DNA of 64,000 nt. Origin: Aldehydirespirator sp965220485 (GTDB lineage: Bacteria; Actinomycetota; Acidimicrobiia; Acidimicrobiales; Aldehydirespiratoraceae). Made by a program: the position numbers and the translations under genes. A model generated the notes under the pieces. It was given only the letters and a program-made list of their open reading frames with translations, made no database searches and had not been told where the DNA came from. Below, in pieces: positions 1 to 8,310 of this stretch. The stretch's first letter is position 1, and each line of letters begins with the position of its first letter. The stretch is from positions 1,488,001-1,552,000 of the forward strand of contig OZ244832.1 of NCBI GenBank assembly GCA_965220485.1, read 5' to 3'.

Positions 1-2
1 AC

Positions 3-1256
3 GAGGCTCGAGTGCTGCTCACAGCCGGGGCCGCGGCCGGTGTGGCCGCGGTGTTCAAGACCCCGGCCACAGGGGTGATCTTCGCCATCGAGGCCCCCTA
101 CCGCGACGACGTGACCCCCCAGGCTCTGCTCCCCTCGCTGATCGCGTCGGCCGCGAGCTACGTCACGTTCGTGTTCCTCGTGGGCAGCACTCCCGTCGTG
201 CCGTTCCTAGGCGAGGGCCCCCTCGGTGCCGACGGCGGCGCCTCGGTGTTGGACGTGCAGATCGGAGACCTGCTGGGAGCGCTCATCCTGGGTATCGCCG
301 CGGGGCTGGGCGGCCGCGGCTTCGCCTGGCTGGTGCGCCGAGCCAAACACGCCACCCACACGATTCCCTGGTCGAGGCGGGCCGCGGCGGCCGCGGCGGC
401 CATGGCGGGCCTCACCCTGCTGGCCGACGCGGCCTTCGATGAGGTCCTCAGCCTCGGGCCGGGGACCCGGGCAATGGAATGGGTCGTGCAGCAGAACGCG
501 CTCGAGCTGATCGCGCTGCTCTTCGGGATCAGGGTCGCGGCCACGCTGGCCACCGTGCTGGGCGACGGTGTCGGGGGTCTGTTCATTCCCTTGGCCACTC
601 TCGGGGTGATCGTGGGTCAGTTCGTCGGCGTGGCTCTGGACGCGGAGTCCACGGGCCTGTACGCCACTCTTGGCCTCGCCGCGTTCCTCGGTGCCGGTTA
701 TCGAGCCCCCATCGCGGCGGTGATGTTCGTAGCCGAGTCCACCGGCGCGGCCGCATTCGTGGTGCCCGCTCTGGTGGCCGCAGCGGTGAGCCAAGTGGTG
801 GGAGGCCCGTCCTCGGTCGCCGAGTACCAGCGATCCAAGCGCCTGGGCCATCTAGAGCAGCGCTTCACCCTTCCGCTCAGCTCCATTCTCACGACAGACG
901 TGCTGACGGTCCCGCCCGACGCCACCGTGTCGGAGTTCGTGTATATGCATGTCCTCGGCCGGCGCGAGCGGGTGGTGCCGGTGGTCTCGGGCAGCGCCTA
1001 CCTGGGCATGGCCCAGCTCTCCCAGCTGTCGTCGGTGAGCCGTGACGGTTGGGAGACCACCTCGGTCGAGTCCATGATGACGACGGACCTCCCCGCAGGA
1101 TCTCCGTCGTGGACCGTGCGCGACGCGGTGGTGGCGATGGAATCGGCTGACATCGAGGTGCTGGCGGTGACCGACAGCGCCGGCAACTTCATCGGCGTCG
1201 TCACCGAGGACGACGTCGTGCGGCTCGGCGAGATCCTCGAGGAAACCGAGGGTTGA
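3..1256 (+). CDS. CLC-type chloride channel/transporter with CBS pair (5' end missing)
   Basis: C-terminal part of a voltage-gated-chloride-channel (CLC) family membrane protein; the reading frame is open to the left edge, so the true start lies outside the window. The transmembrane part holds the motif GGLFIP, matching the GxFxP anion-binding loop of CLC proteins, followed by hydrophobic helices up to about residue 265. Residues about 290-410 form two CBS domains (TTDVLTVPPDATV... and VESMMTTDLP... ending GVVTEDDVVRLGEIL), which in this family bind adenine nucleotides and gate the channel. Family assignment is solid; whether it is a channel or an H+/Cl- exchanger cannot be told because the N-terminal half is absent. 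Confidence 0.9.
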   Translation, partial: EARVLLTAGAAAGVAAVFKTPATGVIFAIEAPYRDDVTPQALLPSLIASAASYVTFVFLVGSTPVVPFLGEGPLGADGGASVLDVQIGDLLGALILGIAAGLGGRGFAWLVRRAKHATHTIPWSRRAAAAAAAMAGLTLLADAAFDEVLSLGPGTRAMEWVVQQNALELIALLFGIRVAATLATVLGDGVGGLFIPLATLGVIVGQFVGVALDAESTGLYATLGLAAFLGAGYRAPIAAVMFVAESTGAAAFVVPALVAAAVSQVVGGPSSVAEYQRSKRLGHLEQRFTLPLSSILTTDVLTVPPDATVSEFVYMHVLGRRERVVPVVSGSAYLGMAQLSQLSSVSRDGWETTSVESMMTTDLPAGSPSWTVRDAVVAMESADIEVLAVTDSAGNFIGVVTEDDVVRLGEILEETEG

Positions 1257-1291
1257 GCGCCTGCCCTGCTCGGCCTCTTGGGAACTGAGGG

Positions 1292-1483
1292 TCAGTCGTC
1301 GTCGGCGGAGAACTCCGCCTCCACAAGCTCGTCGTCGGCGAACTCCTCGGCCCAGGACGCGTGCTCAGGCTTCACGTAGTCGTCTGGCTCATTGAAGGAC
1401 TCGATCAGCCCCTCGAGGTCGTCTACCCGTGAGCGCTTGAACTTGCGGGCTTCCTCATACCTTCGGTGTCGCCCCTTCTTCAC
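1292..1483 (-). CDS. Small basic-to-acidic protein, DUF3073-like layout
   Basis: A 63-residue protein with a basic N-terminus (MKKGRHRRYEEARKFKRSR) and a very acidic C-terminal half rich in D and E. The layout resembles the small actinobacterial DUF3073 proteins (basic head, short middle, acidic tail), but I cannot confirm membership by eye. It starts at a GTG with a GGGAG purine run about 8 nt upstream, and lies between the CLC gene (convergent) and rnd. No function is known or inferred. Confidence 0.6.
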   Translation of the reverse strand: MKKGRHRRYEEARKFKRSRVDDLEGLIESFNEPDDYVKPEHASWAEEFADDELVEAEFSADDD

Positions 1484-1557
1484 GGCCCCAACTCCCGGTT
1501 TGACGGATTCGCAGAGCTCTCAGTGTACCGGCTCAGCGCGGCTGGACCACCACGATC

Positions 1558-1660
1558 AGGCCACCGGACGCCATCAGACCACCGGCCGCCACCAGGCCAC
1601 CGGACGCCACCAGACCACCGGCCGCCACCAGACCACCGGCCGCCATCAGACCACCGGCCG
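1558..1660. repeat. 18-bp tandem repeat at the 3' end of rnd
   Basis: About five and a half copies of an 18-bp unit of the form accaccggccgccaccag, with c/a and c/t variants, at 1561, 1579, 1597, 1615 and 1633 onward. The unit includes the last codons (PVV) and the stop codon of the upstream rnd gene on the minus strand, so the array looks like expansion of the gene's own 3' end into the intergenic space. Confidence 0.85.
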
Positions 1661-2848
1661 GCGGCTGCGCTCCTCCAGGACGAGCTGGCCGTCGTCGAAG
1701 GCCAGGGCGGCCTCGCCCGCGACGAGCCGGCGCAGCGGCTCACCCACCATTTCCGAACGCCATCCCCGCGCCAGCCGGGCGTCCTCGTCGCCGCGGATCA
1801 GGGCTTCAATGTCGGCCCGGGTGGCCAACAGCGACGGCTCGATCATGCGGTCGCGGGCGAGTTGGCTCACCCAGGAGGTCACTAGGCCCACCGCGGGGCG
1901 AAGCCGGTCCGCGGCAGCCGAGCGCACGGCGCGCTTCGGGGGCGGGCGCCAGTCGGAGGCGAGTCCGTCGGCGACCGCTTTGAGGATGGGCGGTCCCAGC
2001 CTGCCGCGGGCCAAGCCCTCGCCCACACCCCTGACTGCCGCCAACTCCTCGGCCGTGCGGGGTGCAGCCTGCGCGATGGAGACGACGACCACGTCCGACA
2101 GGACGTGGCGGACCGGCTGATTGATCTTGGCAGCTCGCAGTTCGCGCCACATCGCCACCGACCGCACAACAGGCAGGTCCCGGCGCCTGAGGTGCCGAAC
2201 CTCCTTGAGTTTGGACCAGGCATCCTCGGGCTTTTTACCCCGGCGTCCCCGCTCGAGCAGCAGCTCGAACTCTGCTTGGGCCCAGGCCCGCCGGCCCAGC
2301 TCATCGAGCCGGGATGCCAGCCTGTCGTGGATCTCCAGGAGGTGCTTCACATCGCCGGCCGCGTAGTCGAGTTGCGAAGGCTTCAGCGGCCGCACCAGCC
2401 AGTCGGTGAGCCGATCCGCCTTCGGCGGCTTCCACCCGATCACGCTCTCGTACAGCGACGACAGCGCGGGGGTGCCCAGGCCAAGGAAGCCGGCCGCGAT
2501 CTGAGTGTCGAAAATGCGCTCCGGCACCGTTCCGCAGCAGTGATCGAGGACCTCGAGGTCCTGACCTGCGGCATGAGCGACCATCAGCCCGCCCGCCTCG
2601 AACACCTCCGCCAAGGGTTCCACATTCACGGCCAGCGGATCGATCAGCACCAGATCGCCGGGCCAGGCAACCTGGATCAGCGCGGCCTGGGGCCAGTAAG
2701 TGCGCTCCCGGTGGAACTCGGTGTCGAGGGCAAATCGAGGCTCTGAGACCAGCGCTCCCACCACGCCGCGCAGGCCCGCGCCGGAATCGACATAGCGATA
2801 GTGGGCTGCTCGGCCAGCGCCGGAGCGGGCCTTTCGATGGCGCGCCAC
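1646..2848 (-). CDS. rnd: Ribonuclease D (DEDDy 3'-5' exonuclease with HRDC domains)
   Basis: 400-residue RNase D, a 3'-to-5' exoribonuclease that trims tRNA and other stable RNA precursors. The exonuclease domain (about 30-200) shows all DEDDy residues: LDTEFHRE (D and E), AGQDLEVL (D), and Y-x3-D in DYAAGDVKHL. The C-terminal part holds HRDC-type helical segments (around 210-300, with AVRGVGEGLARGRLGPPILKAV). Start is a GTG at 2848. The gene is co-directional with the rhodanese gene, 8 bp upstream, and its last codons are expanded into an 18-bp tandem repeat downstream. Confidence 0.93.
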   Translation of the reverse strand: MARHRKARSGAGRAAHYRYVDSGAGLRGVVGALVSEPRFALDTEFHRERTYWPQAALIQVAWPGDLVLIDPLAVNVEPLAEVFEAGGLMVAHAAGQDLEVLDHCCGTVPERIFDTQIAAGFLGLGTPALSSLYESVIGWKPPKADRLTDWLVRPLKPSQLDYAAGDVKHLLEIHDRLASRLDELGRRAWAQAEFELLLERGRRGKKPEDAWSKLKEVRHLRRRDLPVVRSVAMWRELRAAKINQPVRHVLSDVVVVSIAQAAPRTAEELAAVRGVGEGLARGRLGPPILKAVADGLASDWRPPPKRAVRSAAADRLRPAVGLVTSWVSQLARDRMIEPSLLATRADIEALIRGDEDARLARGWRSEMVGEPLRRLVAGEAALAFDDGQLVLEERSRRPVV

Positions 2849-2856
2849 TAGGTCCG

Positions 2857-3198
2857 TCAGGCGGGCGCGGGGCCCGTCTCGACTGCTCTGCCCGACTGGT
2901 GCCAGGCGTTGGTGCCCCCGGCCACGTTCACGGCATCAACGCCGCGGGACCGCAGGAACTCGACGGCGTGGGCGCTGCGGCCTCCCACGGCGCACACCAC
3001 GCACACCGCGGCGCGCTCTGACGCCGCCCTGAACTCCTCGACCGCGTCGGGGACCGTCGCCAGAGGCACCAGCACCGCTCCGGGTATGCGAACCTCTTCG
3101 TACTCGTCGGGCTCTCGCACATCGAAGACGGCCGCGCCGCCAGCCCGGCGACGCTCAAGCTCGTCGACGTCGATCTCACAGATGTCAGTGACTTCCAT
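2857..3198 (-). CDS. Single-domain rhodanese-like sulfurtransferase
   Basis: A small rhodanese-homology protein of 113 residues from the chosen ATG at 3198, which has a GAGGAG ribosome-binding site 6-7 nt upstream; an in-frame start 30 bp earlier lacks one. The domain begins ICEIDVDELERR, has the typical FDVREPDEYEEV segment and the active-site loop CAVGGRS (C-x4-R), so the persulfide-carrying cysteine is present. It probably transfers sulfane sulfur, partner unknown. It is followed at once by rnd on the same strand. Confidence 0.88.
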   Translation of the reverse strand: MEVTDICEIDVDELERRRAGGAAVFDVREPDEYEEVRIPGAVLVPLATVPDAVEEFRAASERAAVCVVCAVGGRSAHAVEFLRSRGVDAVNVAGGTNAWHQSGRAVETGPAPA

Positions 3199-3343
3199 GC
3201 GCGCTCCTCGCTCGGCCGCGACCCCCAAGCGTAGTTCGACCGGGAGATACTTAGAACATGCGCGGATAGGTGAGGTTCGGCACCACGATGCCGTCGGATT
3301 GCAGGTGTCTCGTGCCTTCGCGGCCGCCTATCCGCGTGGCCTC

Positions 3344-3985
3344 TTAGAGCGAGCGAACCGGAAGGTCCTCAGGACGGGCCGGGAGGTCCTCGGGAACGTC
3401 CGCGTCAGCAAACCAGCGTGTCCCGGGTACTTCGACCTCGACAGTCCGCAGCTCCCGGGCCGCTTCGCGGGGCGCCCTCACTCCCCTGGCGAACGCCTCC
3501 GACAGCCGCTGGAGACAGTCTCGCCGCCAGGCGGCGTGCATCCACTGGGGGACACCGGCACCGAGCGGGACCGCCATGTCGGCAACCGGCGCTCTCACCG
3601 CGGGATCGCGGGGGACGCGGACCAGCCGATCGAGCACGCAGCGCACTGCGGCCGCGTCGGGAACGATCACGTCGCAGGGCAGTGTCACAACCGCATCGAT
3701 GCCGGCACCGTCGAGTGATTCGAGCGCGCCGAGAGCGGTGATCACGCCACCCAGCGGGCCCTGCCCGGGATGGCGATCAGGCACCGCGACCAGGCCCAGT
3801 GCGCTCAGGCGGGCACTGTCGCCGCCCACCACCAGCGTGCTCGCGACGCCCGCGGCGCGCAGTGCCTCGGCCGCACGAACCACCATCGGCGCGCCGTCTA
3901 TTTCGATGAACGCCTTGTCCGTGCCCATCCTGGAGCTGGCCCCGCCCGCGAGCACGGCACCCAGGCAGCGGAGCGTCTCGGCCAT
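3344..3985 (-). CDS. mobA: Molybdenum cofactor guanylyltransferase
   Basis: 213-residue nucleotidyltransferase of the MobA/MobA-related family, which attaches GMP to molybdopterin in the cytoplasm to make the guanine dinucleotide cofactor. The signature LAGGASSRMGTDKAF at the N-terminus is the nucleotide-binding loop, followed by PDRHPGQGPLGGVITAL and the metal-site segment TLPCDVIVPD. C-terminal third is less conserved. It lies 22 bp after the DUF3151 gene on the same strand. No other molybdopterin gene is in the window. A MobA-like enzyme acting on another cofactor cannot be excluded. Confidence 0.85.
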   Translation of the reverse strand: MAETLRCLGAVLAGGASSRMGTDKAFIEIDGAPMVVRAAEALRAAGVASTLVVGGDSARLSALGLVAVPDRHPGQGPLGGVITALGALESLDGAGIDAVVTLPCDVIVPDAAAVRCVLDRLVRVPRDPAVRAPVADMAVPLGAGVPQWMHAAWRRDCLQRLSEAFARGVRAPREAARELRTVEVEVPGTRWFADADVPEDLPARPEDLPVRSL

Positions 3986-4007
3986 GGGCTCCCCTACCCC
4001 GATCTGC

Positions 4008-4460
4008 TCAGTTCTCGATATCTGCGGGCGGCCAGTCGGGATCTAGCTGGACCAGGAACAACGCGGCGCGCTCGGCTTCGTCGGCCTCCCCGATCCGGCC
4101 CGCCACGCGCTGCAGTCCGCTGAGGGAGCGCAGGAACCCTCGGTTGGACGGGTGGGCCCAGCGGACGTAGCCCGAGCCGCGCCAGCCGCTGCCCCGCAAC
4201 CGGTCGAGACCGCGGTGGTAGCCGGTGCGGAAGGCGGCGTAGGCCAGCGCCGGTGCGGCGTTACCGGACTCCAGGGCCTCGCCGAGCGCAGCCCAGGCCT
4301 CCAGCGAGCCCGGCCAACGCGCGCAGGCCACGCCCAGCGCGGCTGTGGCGTCGTCGCTGGTGGCTGCCGTGGCCAGCCCGGCCCGCACGTCGGAGGGCTC
4401 GAGGTCGAGGACCGTCTCGGGCGGACCGTGCGGCAGAAGGGAGACACCGGCGTCACTCAT
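4008..4460 (-). CDS. DUF3151 family protein
   Basis: 150-residue soluble protein matching the actinobacterial DUF3151 family: an N-terminal LLPHGPPETVLDLEP segment, a helical TPR-like middle (WPGSLEAWAALGEALESG), the family-typical YRTGYHRGLDRLR-like stretch and HPSNRGFLRSLSGLQR, then a C-terminal LDPDWPP. The function is unknown in the family. It shares strand and close spacing with mobA, rhodanese and rnd and could be transcribed with them. Confidence 0.8.
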   Translation of the reverse strand: MSDAGVSLLPHGPPETVLDLEPSDVRAGLATAATSDDATAALGVACARWPGSLEAWAALGEALESGNAAPALAYAAFRTGYHRGLDRLRGSGWRGSGYVRWAHPSNRGFLRSLSGLQRVAGRIGEADEAERAALFLVQLDPDWPPADIEN

Positions 4461-4492
4461 CGCAGCCGAGGCTACAACTACTCTGCGCGCCG

Positions 4493-4756
4493 ATGATAAG
4501 TGAATGGGGCGACGCCGAGTCGTTACAGCACGTGATCGTGGGGGCGATCGTCGTGCTGGGAGTTCTTGCGGTGCTGGTGATGCGGGTCGTGCGCAAGCTG
4601 CTCCTGCGTCTGGTGCTGATCGTGCTCATCGGCGCGCTGGCCGCCAGCCTGTGGCTGCAGCGCGCCGATCTTCAGGACTGCGCGGAGACTTGCTCGTGCA
4701 AGCTCTTCGGCCAAGACGTCACCGTCCCGGCCGACGCCAATCCCAACTGTGGCTAG
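4493..4756 (+). CDS. Small membrane protein with cysteine-rich tail
   Basis: 87 residues from ATG 4493. Two hydrophobic segments (about 14-30 and 37-53, separated by the basic MRVVRKLLLR) are followed by a hydrophilic tail with four cysteines (DCAETCSCKLF... NPNCG). It is divergent from the DUF3151 gene with only 32 bp between the start codons, so promoters would overlap. I do not recognise the family; the cysteines suggest an exported, possibly disulfide-bonded tail, which is inference. Confidence 0.55.
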   Translation: MISEWGDAESLQHVIVGAIVVLGVLAVLVMRVVRKLLLRLVLIVLIGALAASLWLQRADLQDCAETCSCKLFGQDVTVPADANPNCG

Positions 4757-4763
4757 GCCACCC

Positions 4764-4795
4764 GCCAGGCCCCCCCCCCGGGGGGGGTCGCGCTT
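4764..4795. terminator. C10-G8 hairpin in a convergent intergenic region
   Basis: Ten C (4770-4779) directly followed by eight G (4780-4787) sit between the stops of the small membrane protein and pyruvate kinase, which converge. Such a perfect palindrome could act as a bidirectional stem terminator, but there is no T-run and no loop, and homopolymer length is error-prone. Confidence 0.35.
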
Positions 4796-6229
4796 CTAGG
4801 GGACGTGCTCCAAGCGGAGCACGTTGGCGCTGCGGGATCGGTTGTCGGCCCCGGCCAGCACCGCGACGATCTCGCCGGAGCGGGCAAAGTCGCGGTCCCG
4901 GGCCATCGCCACCGCCTGGCGGACCATCTCGTCGTTGGAGCCCTTGTCCTCCACCAGTACAGGTGTGGTGCCCCAGCTCATCGTCAGCTGCTGCACGGTC
5001 CGCTCGTTGTGGGACATCCCGATTATCCGGGCCTGGGGCCGGAATCGGGCCATGGACCGCACGGTGAAGCCGGTGCCGGAGATGGCCAGGATCGTGGAGA
5101 TCCCGAGCCCGTCCGCGGCCCGCCACGCCGCCATGGTCATGGCGTCGGTGATCGAGGCCGCGTCGTGGGTCGAGTCGTCGGTCATGCGCAGCTCGGCGAG
5201 GCGCTCGGCCCACAGCTCGTAGTCGAATTCCTCGTCGGCTCGCTGGGCGATGCGATCCATGGTCCGCACCACGTTGGCGGGGTCGATGCCCACTGCGGTC
5301 TCGCCCGACAGCATCAGCGCAGAGGAGCCGTCGAATACCGCGTTGGCCACATCGCTGGCCTCGGCCCGGGTGGGCGACGGGCGTGAGACCATCGAGTCGA
5401 GCATCTGGGTGGCGGTGATCACGGGGCGGCCGCCCGCGATGCACTGCTTGATGATCTGCTTCTGCAGATGGGGCAACTCCGAGATGCTGCACTCGCTGCC
5501 GAGATCGCCGCGGGCCACCATGATCGCTCCCGCGGTGTCGATGATGCCGGCCAGGTTCTGCACGGCCGCTCTGGTCTCGATCTTGGCCACGAGCATCGGA
5601 CCGCGGGGATGGGGCTCGGTGCCGACACGGCGGATGTCGTGGGCGGAGCGCACGAACGAGATGGCCACCATGTCCACGCCGAGTTCGATGAAGGCATCGA
5701 GGGCGACGAAGTCCTCCGGGGTGGGCGTGGACACCCGCAGGCGGTCGGCGGGGATGTGCACCCCGGGACAGCCCGACAACAGGCCGCCGTGGACCACCTG
5801 GGCGCGCAGCCGGTCACCATCCTTGCCGACGACGTCGAGCACCACCCGGCCGTCGCCCAGGTCGAGGGTGTCTCCGACGAGCACACCGTCGAGCAGGCCG
5901 TCGTAGTCCACCTCGATGACGGCGCTGGTGGAGCGGTCCTCGCCCACCACCAGCTCCAGGGAGCGGCCCGAGTGGAACTCGACGTGCTCCTCGCCGAAGG
6001 TGGCCGCACGGACCTTGGGGCCGGGAAGGTCCACGAGGATGCCCACCCGCCGGTCCTCCTGCTCGCAGACCTTGCGGATCCGCCGGTAGCGCTCGATGGC
6101 CTCGTCGAGGGTTCCGTGGGCCAGGCCGATGCGGGCCACGTCCATTCCGGCGGCGATCATCTTGCGCAGGGTGGCCTCGCCCTCGCTGGCGGGTCCGATT
6201 GTGGCAACGATCTTCGTGCGGCGCTGCAT
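4796..6229 (-). CDS. pyk: Pyruvate kinase
   Basis: Glycolytic pyruvate kinase (phosphoenolpyruvate + ADP to pyruvate + ATP), cytoplasmic. From the chosen start MQRRTKIVATIGPAS at 6229 the protein is 477 residues, the usual length. Visible signatures include the N-terminal IGPAS, LDLPGPKVRA substrate loop, the K-containing MLVAKIETRAA motif, ARGDLGSE, and the TATQMLDSM catalytic helix; the C-terminal allosteric domain follows (SGTGFTVRSMARFRP). An in-frame open extension to 6325 reads through a dispersed repeat and is not expected to be coding. No strong ribosome-binding site is visible, so a leaderless mRNA is possible. Confidence 0.93.
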   Translation of the reverse strand: MQRRTKIVATIGPASEGEATLRKMIAAGMDVARIGLAHGTLDEAIERYRRIRKVCEQEDRRVGILVDLPGPKVRAATFGEEHVEFHSGRSLELVVGEDRSTSAVIEVDYDGLLDGVLVGDTLDLGDGRVVLDVVGKDGDRLRAQVVHGGLLSGCPGVHIPADRLRVSTPTPEDFVALDAFIELGVDMVAISFVRSAHDIRRVGTEPHPRGPMLVAKIETRAAVQNLAGIIDTAGAIMVARGDLGSECSISELPHLQKQIIKQCIAGGRPVITATQMLDSMVSRPSPTRAEASDVANAVFDGSSALMLSGETAVGIDPANVVRTMDRIAQRADEEFDYELWAERLAELRMTDDSTHDAASITDAMTMAAWRAADGLGISTILAISGTGFTVRSMARFRPQARIIGMSHNERTVQQLTMSWGTTPVLVEDKGSNDEMVRQAVAMARDRDFARSGEIVAVLAGADNRSRSANVLRLEHVP

Positions 6230-6300
6230 GTATGGAAGGCTACCGCCCGTCATGACGCAGCGCGGGCGGGTGTGACCACCTCGCGGCGCAGCGCGGTGTT

Positions 6301-6400
6301 TCCCGCTCCTGTTCGCTGCGCTCACGGGCCGCTCGGGCCACGGCCTCGCTCAGCGCCATTCAAGAGTCCTTGTCAATCGCGGCGAATCCGCTCGGCCTCT
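6301..6400 (+). repeat. Dispersed intergenic repeat, copy 1
   Basis: A core CGCTCACGGGCCGCTCGGGC with flanks (tcccgctcctgttcgctg before, cacggcctcgctcagcg after), then a variable spacer of about 35 bp and the end motif ctcggcctcta. Further copies lie near 7467, 8351, 30067, 33599, 48866 and 49436. The core contains the short inverted pair GGCCG...CGGCC. It sits just upstream of pyk. Confidence 0.8.
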
Positions 6401-6606
6401 AGGTGGCTGGTGTTAAATGGCAATTTGCCACAATTCGCAAGTCGCTGACCTGGGGGTTTGTGACCGCAATACCCCCATTTCGGGAGTTTGGCACCAGCCA
6501 CCTAGGTGGCTGGTGTTAAATGGCAATTTGCCACAATTCGCAAGTCGCTGACCTGGGGGTTTGTGACCGCAAAACCTCCATTTCGGGAGTTTGGCACCAG
6601 CCACCT
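6401..6606. mobile_element. Two tandem 103-bp units with 12-bp terminal inverted repeats (MITE-like)
   Basis: Two near-identical units, 6401-6503 and 6504-6606, each beginning aggtggctggtg and ending caccagccacct, an exact 12-bp inverted pair. The interior is AT-richer than the surroundings (ttaaatggcaatttgcca) and does not encode a protein. Only a few bases differ between the units (for example aatacccc versus aaaacctc). The structure fits a miniature inverted-repeat element that duplicated head to tail; no transposase is in the window. Confidence 0.7.
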
Positions 6607-6617
6607 AGGGTGCGATC

Positions 6618-7379
6618 ATGGCCTCCCACCCCTATCTCGACGTCGACGGGCCCATCGCCTTCGCCCACCGCGGCGGGGCCGGCTCGTTCCCGGAGAACAC
6701 GTTGCGGGCCTTCCGCCATGCCGTGGACCTGGGGTTCACCCATGTGGAGACCGACGTCCACGCCACCGCCGACGGGGTCGCGGTGGCGTTCCACGACGAC
6801 TCCCTGGACCGGGTAACCGACGGCCACGGCCACCTCGGCGATCTGAAGTGGAGCGAGGTTCGGCGAGCCCGGGTGGACGGAACCGACCCGATCGTGCGTC
6901 TCGACGAGCTTCTGGAGGAGTTGCCGGACACGAGGGTCAACATCGACCCCAAGAGCGACGCCGCCGTCGGGCCGCTGGTCGAGGTGCTCCAGCGGCTGGG
7001 CGCGGTGGAGAGGGTGTGCGTCTGCTCATTCTCGGACCGTCGAACCAGGCAGGTGCGCAATCAGATCGGAGATTCGCTGTGCGTCGGCGCCGGGCCCCGG
7101 GGCATCGTGCGCCTTCTGGCCGCTTCGGCCCGCGTGCCGGCGCCCGGAGCGTTCGACTTCCACGCCGCGCAGGTGCCCGTCCGGTCCAAAGGCCTGACGC
7201 TGGTGCGGCCCGCGGTGCTGGCTGCGGCTCACCGTAACGGCGTCGCGGTCCACGTCTGGACCATCGACGAGCCCGCCGAGATGCACCGCCTCCTCGACAT
7301 GGGCGTGGACGGCATCATGACCGACCGGCCCGGGGCGCTGCGCCAGGTGATGATAGACCGGGGCCACTGGACGGCCTGA
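6618..7379 (+). CDS. Glycerophosphodiester phosphodiesterase
   Basis: 253-residue GDPD-family enzyme hydrolysing glycerophosphodiesters to sn-glycerol-3-phosphate and an alcohol. The TIM-barrel motifs are all present: AHRGGAGSFPENT (catalytic His and Asn), VETDVHATADGVAVAFHDDSLDR (metal-binding E, D and the second catalytic His), and the C-terminal WTIDEPAEMHRLLDMGVDGIMTDRP split into its usual two blocks. No signal peptide, so it is likely cytoplasmic. ATG at 6618 lies only 11 bp after the MITE-like repeat, which may therefore carry its promoter. Confidence 0.92.
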   Translation: MASHPYLDVDGPIAFAHRGGAGSFPENTLRAFRHAVDLGFTHVETDVHATADGVAVAFHDDSLDRVTDGHGHLGDLKWSEVRRARVDGTDPIVRLDELLEELPDTRVNIDPKSDAAVGPLVEVLQRLGAVERVCVCSFSDRRTRQVRNQIGDSLCVGAGPRGIVRLLAASARVPAPGAFDFHAAQVPVRSKGLTLVRPAVLAAAHRNGVAVHVWTIDEPAEMHRLLDMGVDGIMTDRPGALRQVMIDRGHWTA

Positions 7380-7466
7380 CCCCACTGGGAGTCGCAACCG
7401 CGCCCTGAGACGCCTTGAGACGATCTTGGGAAGCCGCGCCGATGGTTCATCGCCTCGCGGTGAGAC

Positions 7467-7577
7467 ATGCTGTTGCCCGCTCTTGTTCGCTGCGCTCACG
7501 GGCCGCTCGGGCCACGGCCTCGCTCAGCGCTTCATACGGTCCCTGTTGAACTGCAGCCCATCCGCTCGGCCTCTAAG
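7467..7577 (+). repeat. Dispersed intergenic repeat, copy 2
   Basis: Same core as at 6301 (cccgctcttgttcgctgcg followed by ctcacgggccgctcgggcca) with the terminal ctcggcctctaa motif after a 45-bp variable spacer. It lies downstream of the glycerophosphodiesterase and immediately left of the structured RNA candidate. Confidence 0.8.
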
Positions 7578-7663
7578 TTGTGACCGAACTGTGAATAACT
7601 CGGCTCTGTCTGGGGATTTCTCACCAATGCTCGGGATTTCGATGGGGATTTCGCGTTTTCGGG

Positions 7664-7692
7664 TTGACAACCCGCCGCGGACCCCGCATGAT
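7664..7692 (+). promoter_or_regulatory. Sigma-70-type promoter for the structured RNA candidate
   Basis: TTGACA at 7664-7669 and CATGAT at 7687-7692, spaced exactly 17 bp, in a region with no downstream coding frame. This predicts transcription starting near 7698-7700. Confidence 0.55.
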
Positions 7693-7697
7693 GCCCA

Positions 7698-8310
7698 GCG
7701 TCCGACGTGAGCAGCGACGGAGACACCGGATCGGAGCGGAGGGTCTCGGCCCGAAGCAGCGGAGCGGAGTCGATGAAGCGGTCCGCAGAGGACACCCAGC
7801 CAACCAGGCCGGCTCCCAGGGGCCGGTGGGTCAGCCGGGGACACGGAGGTTCTCCTCCGAGCAAGCGGTAGGAATCCCCGACGGGGGAGGGTGGCCGCAA
7901 GGTCGGAGAGGAGTCGCCTCGCCGGGAAGCCCGGAGACAACCGAAACACACCGCCGGGTGTGGTAGGGAGTCACCGGAACCGCCTCCGGGGGAGGGTGTC
8001 GCCGAGGCATAGGATCAAGTCCGATCCCGACGGGGAGCGGGCAAGAGCCGGAGCCTCAAGCGGTGCCGACGGGCACCACCGGGTGATTCGGACTTACGCC
8101 ACGGAGCCGTCCAGGGCGGGAGTCAGGGCACAGATCTGGATACGGGGATGTGTCCCGGAGTACCGCAGACTCCGCCGGGAGGATGCGGTCGGTGGATAGG
8201 CGCAATCGGAGTCCCGAGAAGTTGAGCGGCGCAAGCCGGGAGGCTACTCGGGGCTCCGTCGCGTCCGAGCCCGACCGAAATCAGTAGAGAAACCCGTCAC
8301 ATATGAGCAA
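7698..8310 (+). ncRNA. Candidate large structured non-coding RNA
   Basis: About 600 nt without a convincing reading frame in any phase, but unusually dense in short GC hairpins. Examples read directly from the plus strand: CGGAGG-TTCT-CCTCCG at 7844-7859, GGCC-GCAA-GGTC at 7893-7904, CACACC-GCCG-GGTGTG at 7947-7962, CCTCC-GGG-GGAGG at 7983-7995, GGTGCC-GACG-GGCACC at 8062-8077 and CGGC-GCAA-GCCG at 8227-8238; two have GNRA tetraloops. A module GGGGGAGGGTG occurs twice (about 7884 and 7988). A closing GGGCTC...GAGCCC stem lies near 8250-8272. It is preceded by a good promoter. It lacks the conserved blocks of RNase P RNA and is not tmRNA, 6S or rRNA. The identity is unknown. Confidence 0.55.

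Noticed and set aside
6230..6325. Longer N-terminus of pyruvate kinase
   Set aside because: The extension (MSAANRSG...) is encoded by the dispersed repeat and lacks family similarity.
7698..8310. RNase P RNA
   Set aside because: No GAGGAAAGTCC-type block nor the distal conserved strand was found, and the length is greater than the bacterial type A RNA.
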